Assembly (NCBI RefSeq): GCF_042651065.1
Contig: NZ_JBHSCH010000012.1
Location: 15,716 to 79,715 of the forward strand
Direction: 5' to 3'
Source of the DNA: Pseudoroseomonas aestuarii
GTDB taxonomy: Bacteria > Pseudomonadota > Alphaproteobacteria > Acetobacterales > Acetobacteraceae
Length of the DNA stretch: 64,000 nucleotides
Shown here: positions 25,228-33,364 of the stretch, in pieces
Position numbering within the stretch: the stretch's first letter is position 1
Layout of the letters: every line of letters starts with the position of its first letter
Program-made: the position numbers and the translations under genes
The notes under the pieces: model-generated
What the model was told of the DNA's origin: nothing
Database searches by the model: none
Seen by the model: only the letters and a program-made list of their open reading frames with translations

Positions 25228-25730
25228 GCGGCCCGACGCACGGGCCGGAAGGCCCCGCAACCCGCGCCGCCGCCCTGATCGCTCGCCGGATGGCGGCAGC
25301 CCCTCCGGCGCCACGCCCGGCAGGGCTGGACGAGGCCATGCTGGAGCGGCTGCTCCGCGCCTTCTACGCCGAGGCGCGGCGCGACAGGCTGCTCGGCCCG
25401 CTCTTTGCCGGGGTCACGGACTGGGAGGCCCATATCGCCCGGCTGCGCGATTTCTGGTCCTCGGTGGCGCTGATGAGCGGGCGCTACCACGGCCAGCCCA
25501 TGGCCGCGCATGCGGCGATGGAGTTGCGGCCGGAACACTTCGCCCAGTGGCTGGCGCTCTTCGGGCAGACGGCGGAGGCGGTCTGCGGACCTGCGGCGGC
25601 GGCCTACCTGATGGAGCGCGCGCACCGGATCGCCCGCAGCCTTGAGCTGGGCATGGCCGTCCACCGAGGGGAGCTGCCACGGGTGGCCCACCGGGCGGCG
25701 GCTTCAACACTGGAGATACCCTCGCCATGA
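25224..25730 (+). CDS. Group III truncated haemoglobin
   Basis: A 168-residue protein; the globin core spans about residues 35-150 after a 30-residue Ala/Pro-rich lead. The proximal histidine is His105 in LRPEHFAQWLALFGQTAEAV, a group III pattern with the conserved Trp in helix G. Tyr48 in LLRAFYAEARRD is the likely B10 residue, and DFWSSVALMSGRYHGQPM is the E-helix region. Group III globins such as Campylobacter Ctb bind oxygen or NO and have been tied to moderating nitrosative stress. Encoded inside the nar operon, it probably handles NO formed during nitrite turnover. Confidence 0.88.
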   Translation: MSGPTHGPEGPATRAAALIARRMAAAPPAPRPAGLDEAMLERLLRAFYAEARRDRLLGPLFAGVTDWEAHIARLRDFWSSVALMSGRYHGQPMAAHAAMELRPEHFAQWLALFGQTAEAVCGPAAAAYLMERAHRIARSLELGMAVHRGELPRVAHRAAASTLEIPSP

Positions 25731-26257
25731 AAGTCTTCGGGATCATCGGCGGCTGCGCTGCCAAGGCAGGGCTGGCGCGCAACCTCGTCGCCGAGCTGTC
25801 GGCGCGGGGGCTGCGGGTCTCCACCATCAAGCACGTGCCGGACGATGTCGACCTCGACAGGCCGGGCACGGGCAGCTGGGCGCAGCGCGAGGCCGGCGCG
25901 CAGGAGATCATCCTGGCCAGCGGCACGCGCCAGATCCTGATGCGCGAATTGCCGGCGATGGAGGCGGAGCCGGATGTCGATGCCCTGCTGGCGCGGCTGC
26001 TGCCGGTGGACGTGGTGCTGCTGGAAGGCTTCCGGCTCTCGCCCTACCCCAAGCTGGAGGCCGTGCGGGCGGGGCAGGACCGGCGTCTGCAGGCAATGGA
26101 CGACGCCTCGGTTTGCGCCGTCACCGGCAGTGCGCCGGTGGCAGCGCCCGTGCCCTTCCTCCCCTCGTCCGACATCGGCGCGCTGGCAGATTTCGTGCTG
26201 GCGCAGGCGGCCGAGGCCTGCCGGGCACCGGGCCTGCCTGCCGTTGCCCCGGCCTAG
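25727..26257 (+). CDS. mobB: MobB-like molybdopterin-guanine dinucleotide biosynthesis protein with a degenerate P-loop
   Basis: A 176-residue MobB-family protein. STIKHVPDDVDLDRPGTGSW, the GAQEIILASGTRQILM strand and VVLLEGFRLSPYPKLEAVR are characteristic. The Walker A motif, usually G-x-S-G-x-GKTT, reads GGCAAKAGLARNL here, so the lysine is kept but the GK-T/S context is lost. GTP hydrolysis is therefore doubtful. MobB is an accessory that improves MobA action, so a non-hydrolysing form might still serve as an adaptor. MobA itself is not in this window. The start overlaps the globin stop (ATGA). Confidence 0.85.
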   Translation: MKVFGIIGGCAAKAGLARNLVAELSARGLRVSTIKHVPDDVDLDRPGTGSWAQREAGAQEIILASGTRQILMRELPAMEAEPDVDALLARLLPVDVVLLEGFRLSPYPKLEAVRAGQDRRLQAMDDASVCAVTGSAPVAAPVPFLPSSDIGALADFVLAQAAEACRAPGLPAVAPA

Positions 26258-26270
26258 GAGCGGTATCGTC

Positions 26271-27095
26271 ATGGCACGGAGCAGCCACTGGCCTGACGCC
26301 TGCGATTGCAGCCAGCCCGGCCGGGCATTGCCTCCTTCCGCCGGCGGCCCGGCGCCGGGCAGCGCCGCCTGCGCCTCGCCCGCCGGCCATGCGGCGTTGC
26401 GTCGCCTGGTGAGCGGCTTCAACCGGTTCCGGCACCAGCATTTCGAGGCGGATGAGGAACTCTACAGCCGCCTGCTGGAAGGCCAGCATCCGGAAGTGAT
26501 GGTCATCGCCTGCTCGGACAGCCGCACCGACCCTGCGATCATCTGCGGCGCGCGCCCCGGGGACTTGTTCGTGGTGCGCAATGTCGCCGCCCTGGTGCCA
26601 CCGCCGACGCCGGACCGCCAGCCCCATGGCACCGCCGCAGCCATCGAGTTCGGCGTCAGGGCGCTCGGCGTGCGCCATGTCGTGGTGCTGGGCCATTCCT
26701 TCTGCGCCGGCATACGCTGCCTGCTGGAACATGATCACGGGGCCGGGCGCTTCGAGTACGTCTCGGACTGGGTCGATGTGGTACGGACGGTGCGCGAGGA
26801 GATGGAGGGTCTGGTCACCGAGGCCGACCATGCTTCTGTCGCGCGCCAGGCTGAGCAGGCGGCAATCCTGGCAAGCCTACGGAACCTTGCGGCCTATCCC
26901 TTCGTTGCCGAGCGTGTGGCGCAGAGGAACCTCATGCTGCACGGCTGGTACTTCCATTTCGGATGGGGGGTGCTTCAAGCGGCCGCCGGCCCCTGCGGAC
27001 CGTTCATGCAACTCGATCCGGAGGAGCCGCCACGGCCGGCCATATGCGCCTCCGGCATGGAGGGCCCGGCGGGTGTGGCAGCCCGAGGAATTTGA
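26271..27095 (+). CDS. Beta-class carbonic anhydrase
   Basis: A 274-residue enzyme interconverting CO2 and bicarbonate. Zinc-site residues are in VIACSDSRTDP (Cys and the Asp-Arg dyad) and VVLGHSFCAGIRCLL (His and Cys). GHSFCAG replaces the more usual GHSxCGG. A 45-residue, Pro/Gly/Cys-containing N-terminal extension precedes the catalytic domain and does not look like a signal peptide. ATG 26271 has AGGAGCGG upstream, 13 bases after mobB. It may be a read-through member of the nar transcript. Confidence 0.92.
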   Translation: MARSSHWPDACDCSQPGRALPPSAGGPAPGSAACASPAGHAALRRLVSGFNRFRHQHFEADEELYSRLLEGQHPEVMVIACSDSRTDPAIICGARPGDLFVVRNVAALVPPPTPDRQPHGTAAAIEFGVRALGVRHVVVLGHSFCAGIRCLLEHDHGAGRFEYVSDWVDVVRTVREEMEGLVTEADHASVARQAEQAAILASLRNLAAYPFVAERVAQRNLMLHGWYFHFGWGVLQAAAGPCGPFMQLDPEEPPRPAICASGMEGPAGVAARGI

Positions 27096-27267
27096 CGCCC
27101 GGCCTTCCATGATCTGCAGGCGATGACGATGGGCTGGGTGCCTATCGAGGCACATCCCGCCATTGTTCATGGCAGTGGAGAAATCAACGCGGCCGCCCGG
27201 TTTCTGGCCTCCGCTCGGCCCAGAGCGACCGGGCGGACCAAGCCAGTGGATCGACCGGCCGACAATC

Positions 27268-28092
27268 CTACGCTGCCACCAGCGTGGGTAGTGCGGGGCC
27301 CTGGTCGAGCAGATCCATCGTCGCGCTGCCGAACACCAGATTGTGCAGAGAAGCGTGGCGAACGGCCCCCATCACCAACATGTCGGCCTGGATCTCGCGT
27401 GCAACATCCATGACGGCGTGAACCACGCCGCGGCGGCCTCGTTGGACGGGGCGGAAGGTTGCGTGCGCACCGTGACGCGCCAGCAGATGCACCAACTCGA
27501 CCCCAGACTGGCCGGGCCGGAACTCCTTGTCATCCGTGACGCTCACAACGGTCACCTCTTCCGCGCGCTTGATGAACGGAAGCGCTCCGTGGACCGAGCG
27601 AACCGCCGCAGGCGAAGCATCCCAGGACAGGATGACGCGCGAGGGGTAGGAGGAAGCGGCGTGGCCGGGCGGCACGAGCAGCAGCGGCCGCCCGGACAAG
27701 AAGATTCCGCCGGACACGACGAAGCGCTTACCGATATCGACGCCCGGGCCGAACGACGCGATTCCAAGGTCGCTGACCCGCATCTGGTCAGCAAGGACTT
27801 CACCGACCCCGTAGGCGAAGTTGCTGCGGCCACGCACCTCGAACCGGATTCCCCGCGAATCCAGAACCTTCTGGACATGCGCGGCCACCCTCTCCTCGCG
27901 GGAAATGAGGTCCTGATCAGTCAGGAAGGTCGTGTCCGCGCCGGATGCGTCGCGAAACGCGCCTGCTCCGAACACGAGTGCGGTCACATGCGCGGCGTGG
28001 GCCTCGGCGATCGACATCGGCAGCGCAAGGCATGCGTCCACTGCTTCCGAAGCGCCGGGTTCGACATGGAGCGCAATTGTCGTGATAGCCAC
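27268..28092 (-). CDS. Universal stress protein (UspA family, double-length), probably anaerobically induced
   Basis: A 274-residue protein with two tandem Usp-type halves. The second half ends DMLVMGAVRHASLHNLVFGS, the usual Usp C-terminal strand-loop, although the glycine spacing of the ATP-binding form is incomplete. The start is GTG 28092, preceded by GAGGAGAA, an excellent ribosome-binding site; the longer frame upstream lacks one. Two-domain Usps in proteobacteria often support survival under oxygen limitation. A consensus FNR-type box lies about 210 bases upstream and links it to the nitrate island. Confidence 0.85.
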   Translation of the reverse strand: MAITTIALHVEPGASEAVDACLALPMSIAEAHAAHVTALVFGAGAFRDASGADTTFLTDQDLISREERVAAHVQKVLDSRGIRFEVRGRSNFAYGVGEVLADQMRVSDLGIASFGPGVDIGKRFVVSGGIFLSGRPLLLVPPGHAASSYPSRVILSWDASPAAVRSVHGALPFIKRAEEVTVVSVTDDKEFRPGQSGVELVHLLARHGAHATFRPVQRGRRGVVHAVMDVAREIQADMLVMGAVRHASLHNLVFGSATMDLLDQGPALPTLVAA

Positions 28093-28301
28093 GGTATCTT
28101 CTCCTCGGGATTGACGCGGCTCCTGTGCACCGCCCTTCTGCGAAGTGGGCACGCACACGGAAGCAGGCTGATCTTGGCAGCGGCGCCATCTGCCAGTCGG
28201 ACCAGACCTGACCGTTACCGTTGCCTCATCGTAGGCCGGGTTCCGCGGAGCAGCCTCCAGGACGCTTACGCCTAGATGCATTCAATGATGCTCAAGCGGC
28301 A

Positions 28302-28315
28302 TTGATGCATGTCAA
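28302..28315. promoter_or_regulatory. FNR/Dnr-type box upstream of the universal stress protein
   Basis: TTGATGCATGTCAA fits TTGAY-N4-RTCAA exactly. Its centre is about 216 bases upstream of the GTG start of the minus-strand usp gene. A class II promoter would start near 28267. It is the second such box in the window, and no plus-strand gene follows it, so usp is the most likely target. Confidence 0.65.
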
Positions 28316-28639
28316 TCGCTCATTCCCATGCTCCGCCGATGGCGGAAGCAGAGCCTGGAGTGGCCCCTGTTTCGGCGGGGCATCGGACATAGCCGCCGAT
28401 GGCGCAGGCTTACGCCTATGCCGGCCGACCCGGCGCGCGTACAAATCATAGCCGGCTGCGACCGCGACAGTGCCGGGCAGAAGCTCCGGGCTTGCAAGGG
28501 TGTGAAGCGCCGCTTCACAGCAGGCTGGAGGCGGGCTCCATCGAGGAAGCCTTCTAGCGGGTCGGACCGCAAGGAGGCCTGCTGCCGCAGGGATTCGTGC
28601 TGCCGCCGGATGGCCCCCGGCGAAGCCCGCCGCCAAGGC
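28316..28639. other. Non-coding stretch left of the transposase relic
   Basis: No convincing gene is seen. Frames in both directions are Arg/Pro/Ala-rich with no recognisable domain. It may include more strongly decayed parts of the neighbouring insertion element; I could not find its terminal inverted repeats. Confidence 0.4.
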
Positions 28640-29090
28640 CCGCAGCCCCCGAGGATGCCTGGACGAGTCCGACGCCGCCTGCGACTGCGGCGAGCGGGTC
28701 CGGGTGGCGTTCACCCTCGGCTGCCGCGGCCGGGAAGCCGTCCCCTTCGCCGATCCTGCCGGCGGCATCGACCCCGGAGCATGCCCGCAACCTGATGGTG
28801 GAGGCGGCCAAGCGCCGGTTCGGCCACATCAGCCCCGCCGGACCCGGCCGAATGCTCCGGCAGTCACGGGAACTGCGACATCGCCCGCGACATCTCGCGG
28901 ATCACGCCGCCCAGAGCCCGCAGAGCAACAGCATGGCGAAAGCCTTCGTCCGGACCTTGGCGTGACGACGCTCGCCTCCGGCCCGGATTCCCAGGCTGTC
29001 CTCCACGCACTTCCGGCCTGGTTCACCCACCCGACGAGGCCACCCGTACAGCGCGCTCGGAGGCCGCCCCCTCACGGTTCACCGGTGCCA
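28640..29090 (+). pseudogene. Decayed IS3-family transposase (OrfB, integrase core), several frameshifts
   Basis: Fragments of one transposase are spread over different plus-strand frames. In order they are: GERVRVAFTLGCRGREAVPF with ADPAGGIDP (from about 28690), ARNLMVEAAKRRFGHI (about 28780), SPQSNSMAKAFVRTLA (about 28915) and AVLHALPAWFTHPTRP (about 29000). These correspond in order to well-known stretches of IS2-like IS3-family OrfB, including SPQSNGMAEAFVKTF before the catalytic glutamate region. At least three frameshifts separate them and no OrfA or inverted repeats were recognised, so the element is dead. Confidence 0.8.
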
Positions 29091-29163
29091 CGTCAACGAC
29101 ATGACCCTGTCCGAGCATGCGGGGATGACAACACCGCCGGTGCCGTGGTGCCGGAGTAGCGGA

Positions 29164-31017
29164 TCATCGCCGCCTCTGCTGCTCCACGTCGCGCACCGCG
29201 CCACGGGCGGCGCTTGTGGTCAGCGCCGCATAGGCCCGCAGCGCCGCGGAGACCGGCCGGTCCCGGTTCACCGGCTGCCAGGCCTGGGCTCCCCGCGCCT
29301 CCATGGCCGCGCGGCGTTGTTCCAGTTCCTCCTGGGGCACAGCCAGGCGGATGGCGCGGTTCGGGATGTCGATCTCGATCCGGTCGCCATCCTGCACCAG
29401 GCCGATCAGCCCGCCTTCCGCCGCCTCGGGCGACACGTGGCCGATCGACAGGCCGGAGGAGCCGCCGGAGAAGCGGCCATCGGTGACAAGCGCGCAGGCC
29501 TTCCCCAGCCCCTTCGACTTCAGGTAGCTGGTCGGGTACAGCATCTCCTGCATCCCCGGTCCGCCCTTCGGCCCCTCGTAGCGGATCAGCACCACGTCGC
29601 CCGGTACGATACGGCCGCCCAGGATTCCCTCCACCGCGGCGTCCTGGCTCTCGAAGATCCGCGCCGGCCCGTCGAAGACCAGGATCGAGGCATCGACGCC
29701 CGCCGTCTTCACGATGCAGCCATCCTCCGCGAGGTTGCCGTAGAGCACGGCGAGGCCGCCATCGCGCGAGAAGGCATGCTCCGCGTCGCGGATCACCCCC
29801 GCCGCGCGGTCGAGGTCCGGCGCATCCCAGCGGGCGGACTGGCTGAAGGCCTCGGTGGTCGGGATGCCGCCGGGGGCCGCGCAGAAGAACTCCCGCACGC
29901 CGCGGCTCTCCGTGCGCTTCAGGTCCCACCGCGCGAGGGCCTCGCCCATGGTGGCGGCGTGCACCGTGCCGACATCGCGGGAGATCAGCCCGGCGCGGTC
30001 CAGCTCGCCCAGGATGCCCATGATGCCGCCGGCGCGGTGCACGTCCTCGACATGCACATTGGCCACCGCCGGCGCCACCTTGCAGAGCACCGGCACGCGG
30101 CGCGAGAGGCGGTCGATGTCGCGCATGGTGAAGTCGATGCCGCCTTCCTGCGCCGCCGCGAGCAGGTGCAGCACGGTGTTGGTGGAGCCGCCCATGGCGA
30201 TATCCAGCGTCATCGCGTTCTCGAAGGCGGCGAAGGTCGCGATGTTGCGGGGCAGGGCGGCGGCGTCGTCCTGCTCGTAGTAGCGGCGGGCGAGGTCGAC
30301 GATCAGCCGCCCGGCCTCCAGGAACAGCCCGCGCCGGTCCGCATGGGTGGCCACCACCGTGCCGTTGCCGGGCAGCGCCAGGCCCAGCGCCTCGGTCAGG
30401 CAGTTCATGGAGTTGGCGGTGAACATGCCCGAGCAGGAGCCGCAGGTCGGGCAGGCCGAGCGCTCGATCACCGCCACCTCGGCGTCGGTGATGTCGCTGT
30501 CGGCGGCGGCGATCATCGCATCGACCAGGTCGACCGAGCGGCGGACGCCGCGATGGACGACCTTGCCCGCCTCCATCGGGCCGCCGGAGACGAAGACCAC
30601 CGGGATGTTCAGGCGCATCGCCGCCATCAGCATGCCGGGCGTGATCTTGTCGCAGTTGGAGATGCAGACCAGCGCGTCGGCGCAATGCGCGTTGACCATG
30701 TATTCCACGCTGTCGGCGATCAACTCGCGCGAGGGCAGGCTGTAGAGCATGCCGCCATGGCCCATGGCGATGCCGTCATCGACGGCGATGGTGTTGAATT
30801 CCTTCGCCACGCCGCCGGCGGCCTCGATTTCCCGCGCCACCAACTGGCCGAGGTCCTTCAGGTGCACATGGCCGGGCACGAACTGGGTGAAGGAGTTGGC
30901 GATGGCGATAATGGGCTTGCCGAAATCGCTGTCCTTCATGCCGGTCGCGCGCCAGAGGCCGCGCGCCCCCGCCATGTTGCGGCCATGGGTGCTGGTGCGG
31001 GAGCGGTAGGCCGGCAT
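29164..31017 (-). CDS. ilvD: Dihydroxy-acid dehydratase
   Basis: A 617-residue Fe-S dehydratase that makes 2-oxo acids from 2,3-dihydroxy acids in valine, leucine and isoleucine synthesis. Cluster and active-site motifs are ISNCDKITPGM near residue 122, CPTCGSCSGMFTANSMNCL near 195, and DDGIAMGHGGMLYSLPSREL near 81. The C-terminal domain includes GGLAVLYGNLAEDG and TDGRFSGGSSGLSIGHVSPE. MPAYRSRTSTHGRNMAGARG is the standard N-terminus; the much longer open frame is not used. Since other acid-metabolism genes surround it, the reader could consider a sugar-acid dehydratase paralogue, but the N-terminus and length favour IlvD. Confidence 0.95.
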   Translation of the reverse strand: MPAYRSRTSTHGRNMAGARGLWRATGMKDSDFGKPIIAIANSFTQFVPGHVHLKDLGQLVAREIEAAGGVAKEFNTIAVDDGIAMGHGGMLYSLPSRELIADSVEYMVNAHCADALVCISNCDKITPGMLMAAMRLNIPVVFVSGGPMEAGKVVHRGVRRSVDLVDAMIAAADSDITDAEVAVIERSACPTCGSCSGMFTANSMNCLTEALGLALPGNGTVVATHADRRGLFLEAGRLIVDLARRYYEQDDAAALPRNIATFAAFENAMTLDIAMGGSTNTVLHLLAAAQEGGIDFTMRDIDRLSRRVPVLCKVAPAVANVHVEDVHRAGGIMGILGELDRAGLISRDVGTVHAATMGEALARWDLKRTESRGVREFFCAAPGGIPTTEAFSQSARWDAPDLDRAAGVIRDAEHAFSRDGGLAVLYGNLAEDGCIVKTAGVDASILVFDGPARIFESQDAAVEGILGGRIVPGDVVLIRYEGPKGGPGMQEMLYPTSYLKSKGLGKACALVTDGRFSGGSSGLSIGHVSPEAAEGGLIGLVQDGDRIEIDIPNRAIRLAVPQEELEQRRAAMEARGAQAWQPVNRDRPVSAALRAYAALTTSAARGAVRDVEQQRRR

Positions 31018-31054
31018 GGGGAACCCCGAATCTGTTGAGCGGCGCAGCGGTAGC

Positions 31055-31082
31055 TTGCCGCGTTCAGACTGTGAAATATATT
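31055..31082 (+). promoter_or_regulatory. Candidate sigma-70 promoter for the LysR gene
   Basis: TTGCCG (31055-31060) and TATATT (31077-31082) are separated by 16 bases, 36 bases upstream of the ATG at 31118. The AAATATATTT palindrome at the -10 region stands out in GC-rich surroundings and may also be the LysR binding region shared with the divergent ilvD gene. Confidence 0.5.
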
Positions 31083-31117
31083 TTAGGGGCCCGATTAAGT
31101 CGCAAGGCGTATCACCG

Positions 31118-32026
31118 ATGGACGTCCGGCAACTCCGGCATTTCGTGACCGTGGCGGAGACCCTGCATTTCGGCCGCGCGGCGGAGCGCCTCGGCATGAC
31201 GCAGCCGCCGCTCAGCCAGTCCATCCTGTCGCTGGAGCAAGCGCTGGGGGCAGCGCTGTTCACCCGCACGAAACGCACCGTCTCCCTCACGCCGTTCGGC
31301 GCGGCATGGCTGCCCCATGCGCGGGCCGCGCTCGAGCGGATGAACGCGCTGCCGGAGATCGCCCGGCGCCTGCGCGAGGGCGAGGCGGGGCGGCTGGAGC
31401 TCTCCTTCATCAGCACGGCGGATTACAGCATCCTCCCCGACCTGGTGCGCCGCTACGCGCAGCTCTGCCCCGGCGTCGAGATCGTGCTGACGGAGGCGAC
31501 CAGCGACGTCCAGATCGCCGCCCTCCTGGCCGGGCGGCAGCATGCGGGCCTGATCATCCCGCCATCCGGCATGGCGCTGCCGGAGGCGCTGCGCTACCGG
31601 CCGCTGGTGTCGGAGCCGCTGGTCATGGCCCTGCCCGAGAGCTGGCTGCGGGAGGGGCGCCTCTCCCTCGCCGCCGGGCGCCTGCCGCCGGAGGCGCTGG
31701 CCGGGCTTCCCCTGATCATCTTCCCGCGCCGCTCGGCGCCGGTCTTCCATGATCTCGTGACCGGCTATTTCGCCGCGCATGTGGGCGGCGCCCATGTGGT
31801 GCAGGAGGCGATCCAGATGCAGACGATCATCAGCCTCGTCTCGGCCGGCATGGGGGTCGCCATGGTGCCGGCCTCGCTGCGCAACCTGGCGCGGGCGGGG
31901 GTGCGATACGTGGACCTGGCAGGGCCGGCGCCCTGCCTGGAGACCGGGATCGTCTGGCGGGCCGGCGACACCTCCCCGACCCTGGAGCGCTTCCTCGCGG
32001 TCGCGCAGGCGGGCGCGGTGCCCTGA
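31118..32026 (+). CDS. LysR-family transcriptional regulator
   Basis: A 302-residue regulator: MDVRQLRHFVTVAETLHFGR, then AAERLGMTQPPLSQSILSLE forms the N-terminal helix-turn-helix. The periplasmic-binding-like effector domain starts near residue 90 (GRLELSFISTADYSILPDLV). It resembles BenM/CatR-type LysR proteins. It is divergent from ilvD, with 100 bases between starts, so it may control ilvD as well as itself. The effector is unknown. The gene ends convergent with the HisD-family gene. Confidence 0.9.
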   Translation: MDVRQLRHFVTVAETLHFGRAAERLGMTQPPLSQSILSLEQALGAALFTRTKRTVSLTPFGAAWLPHARAALERMNALPEIARRLREGEAGRLELSFISTADYSILPDLVRRYAQLCPGVEIVLTEATSDVQIAALLAGRQHAGLIIPPSGMALPEALRYRPLVSEPLVMALPESWLREGRLSLAAGRLPPEALAGLPLIIFPRRSAPVFHDLVTGYFAAHVGGAHVVQEAIQMQTIISLVSAGMGVAMVPASLRNLARAGVRYVDLAGPAPCLETGIVWRAGDTSPTLERFLAVAQAGAVP

Positions 32027-32044
32027 CCGCGCCCTGGCGCCGCG

Positions 32045-33328
32045 TCAGGCCGTCACGCTGTTCAGCTCCGTGCGGAGGGCGGCGGCGCGGCGGTGGCCTT
32101 CCAGTCCCTCGCGCGCGCTCTGCCGGATGGCCGGCGGGGCCACCGCCGCCACACCGGCCGGCTCCAGCCACTGGTGGGTGCAGACTTTGAGGTAGGAACC
32201 GACCCACAGCCCGCCGGTGTAGCGGCCGGCCCCCAGCGTCGGCAGGGTGTGGTTGGTGCCGCAGCACTTGTCGGAATAGACCACGCTGGCCAGCGGCCCG
32301 ATGAACAGCGAGCCGTAGTTGCGCAGCTGCCGCGCCGTGGCGTGCGGGTCGCGCGTGTGCACCTGCAGGTGCTCGGCCGCGATGCGATCGGAGCAGGCGA
32401 GCATCGCCGCCGTGTCGGCGCAGAGCACCACCTCGCCATAGTCCCGCCAGGCCTGGCCGGCGACGCCCGCGGTGGAGAGATCGGTCAGCTGGCGCTCCAC
32501 CTCGGCGATGGTGGCCTCGGCCAGGGCGCGGTCGGTGGTGATGAGGCCGACACGCGTCATCACGTCGTGCTCCGCCTGGGCCAGCAGGTCGGTCGCGATC
32601 ATGCGCGGGTCGCCCGTCTCGTCGGCCACCACGTAGATCTCGCTGGGCCCGGCGAGCTGGTCGATGCCCACTGTGCCGAAGACCTGCCGCTTCGCCTCGT
32701 TCACATAGGCGTTGCCGGGGCCGAAGATCTTGTCCACCGCCGGCACGCTCTCCGTGCCGTAGGCCATCGCCGCGATCGCCTGCGCGCCGCCGATGCGGAA
32801 GATGCGGTCGGCGCCCGAGAGATGGCAGACCGCCACCATGTCCGGGTGCGCGGTGGGCGGCAGGCAGGCCACCACCTCGTCGCAGCCCGCCACGCGCGCC
32901 GGCACGATGGTCATCACCGGCGCCGAGAGCAGCGGGTAGCGCCCGCCCGGCACATAGGCGCCCACCCGCGCGATGGGGATGACGCGGTGGCCGAGATGCA
33001 GCCCCGGCAGCACCTCGGCCTCCAGCGGCAGCATGGTGGCGCGCTGGCGTTCGGCGAAATCCCGCACGCGGGTGATGGCGAACTCGGCATCCTCGCGCGC
33101 GGCGCCGTCCATGCGCGCCACGGTCTCGGCGCGCTCGGCGGCGCTGACCTCGAAGCGCTCGAGGTCGGACTTGTCGAAGGCACGGCCGTAGTCGCGCACC
33201 GCCGCGTCGCCACGGGCGCGGACATCCTCCAGCACGGTCTTCACCGTGCCGGCCAGCGCGTCATTGTCCTGGAAGGAGTTGCGCCGCGCCGCCTTGAGGT
33301 AGGTCAGCGAATCATCGGGGAAGGGCAT
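32045..33328 (-). CDS. hisD: Histidinol dehydrogenase-family enzyme, likely a catabolic paralogue
   Basis: A 427-residue member of the HisD fold. Zinc and catalytic residues line up with HisD: LLAQAEHDVM (Gln and His), AAEHLQVHT (Glu-His pair), YSDKCCGTNHTLPT (Asp) and EGLEGHRRAAALR (C-terminal His). The cofactor region GAYVPGGRYPLLSAPVMTIVP is also typical. No other histidine-biosynthesis gene is near. It sits directly behind a peptide/opine-type solute-binding protein, so it may oxidise another amino or sulfonate alcohol, as the HisD-like HpsN does with dihydroxypropane sulfonate. Sequence alone cannot decide between HisD and a catabolic role. Confidence 0.85.
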   Translation of the reverse strand: MPFPDDSLTYLKAARRNSFQDNDALAGTVKTVLEDVRARGDAAVRDYGRAFDKSDLERFEVSAAERAETVARMDGAAREDAEFAITRVRDFAERQRATMLPLEAEVLPGLHLGHRVIPIARVGAYVPGGRYPLLSAPVMTIVPARVAGCDEVVACLPPTAHPDMVAVCHLSGADRIFRIGGAQAIAAMAYGTESVPAVDKIFGPGNAYVNEAKRQVFGTVGIDQLAGPSEIYVVADETGDPRMIATDLLAQAEHDVMTRVGLITTDRALAEATIAEVERQLTDLSTAGVAGQAWRDYGEVVLCADTAAMLACSDRIAAEHLQVHTRDPHATARQLRNYGSLFIGPLASVVYSDKCCGTNHTLPTLGAGRYTGGLWVGSYLKVCTHQWLEPAGVAAVAPPAIRQSAREGLEGHRRAAALRTELNSVTA

Positions 33329-33364
33329 GCCAGTGTTCCGGTTGTGGGCGGTGCGCGGCGCGGG

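Noticed and set aside
29164..31017. ilvD considered as a sugar-acid (6-phosphogluconate or arabinonate) dehydratase
   Set aside because: The N-terminus, length of 617 residues and motif wording fit IlvD of branched-chain amino-acid synthesis better; the neighbours alone do not outweigh this.
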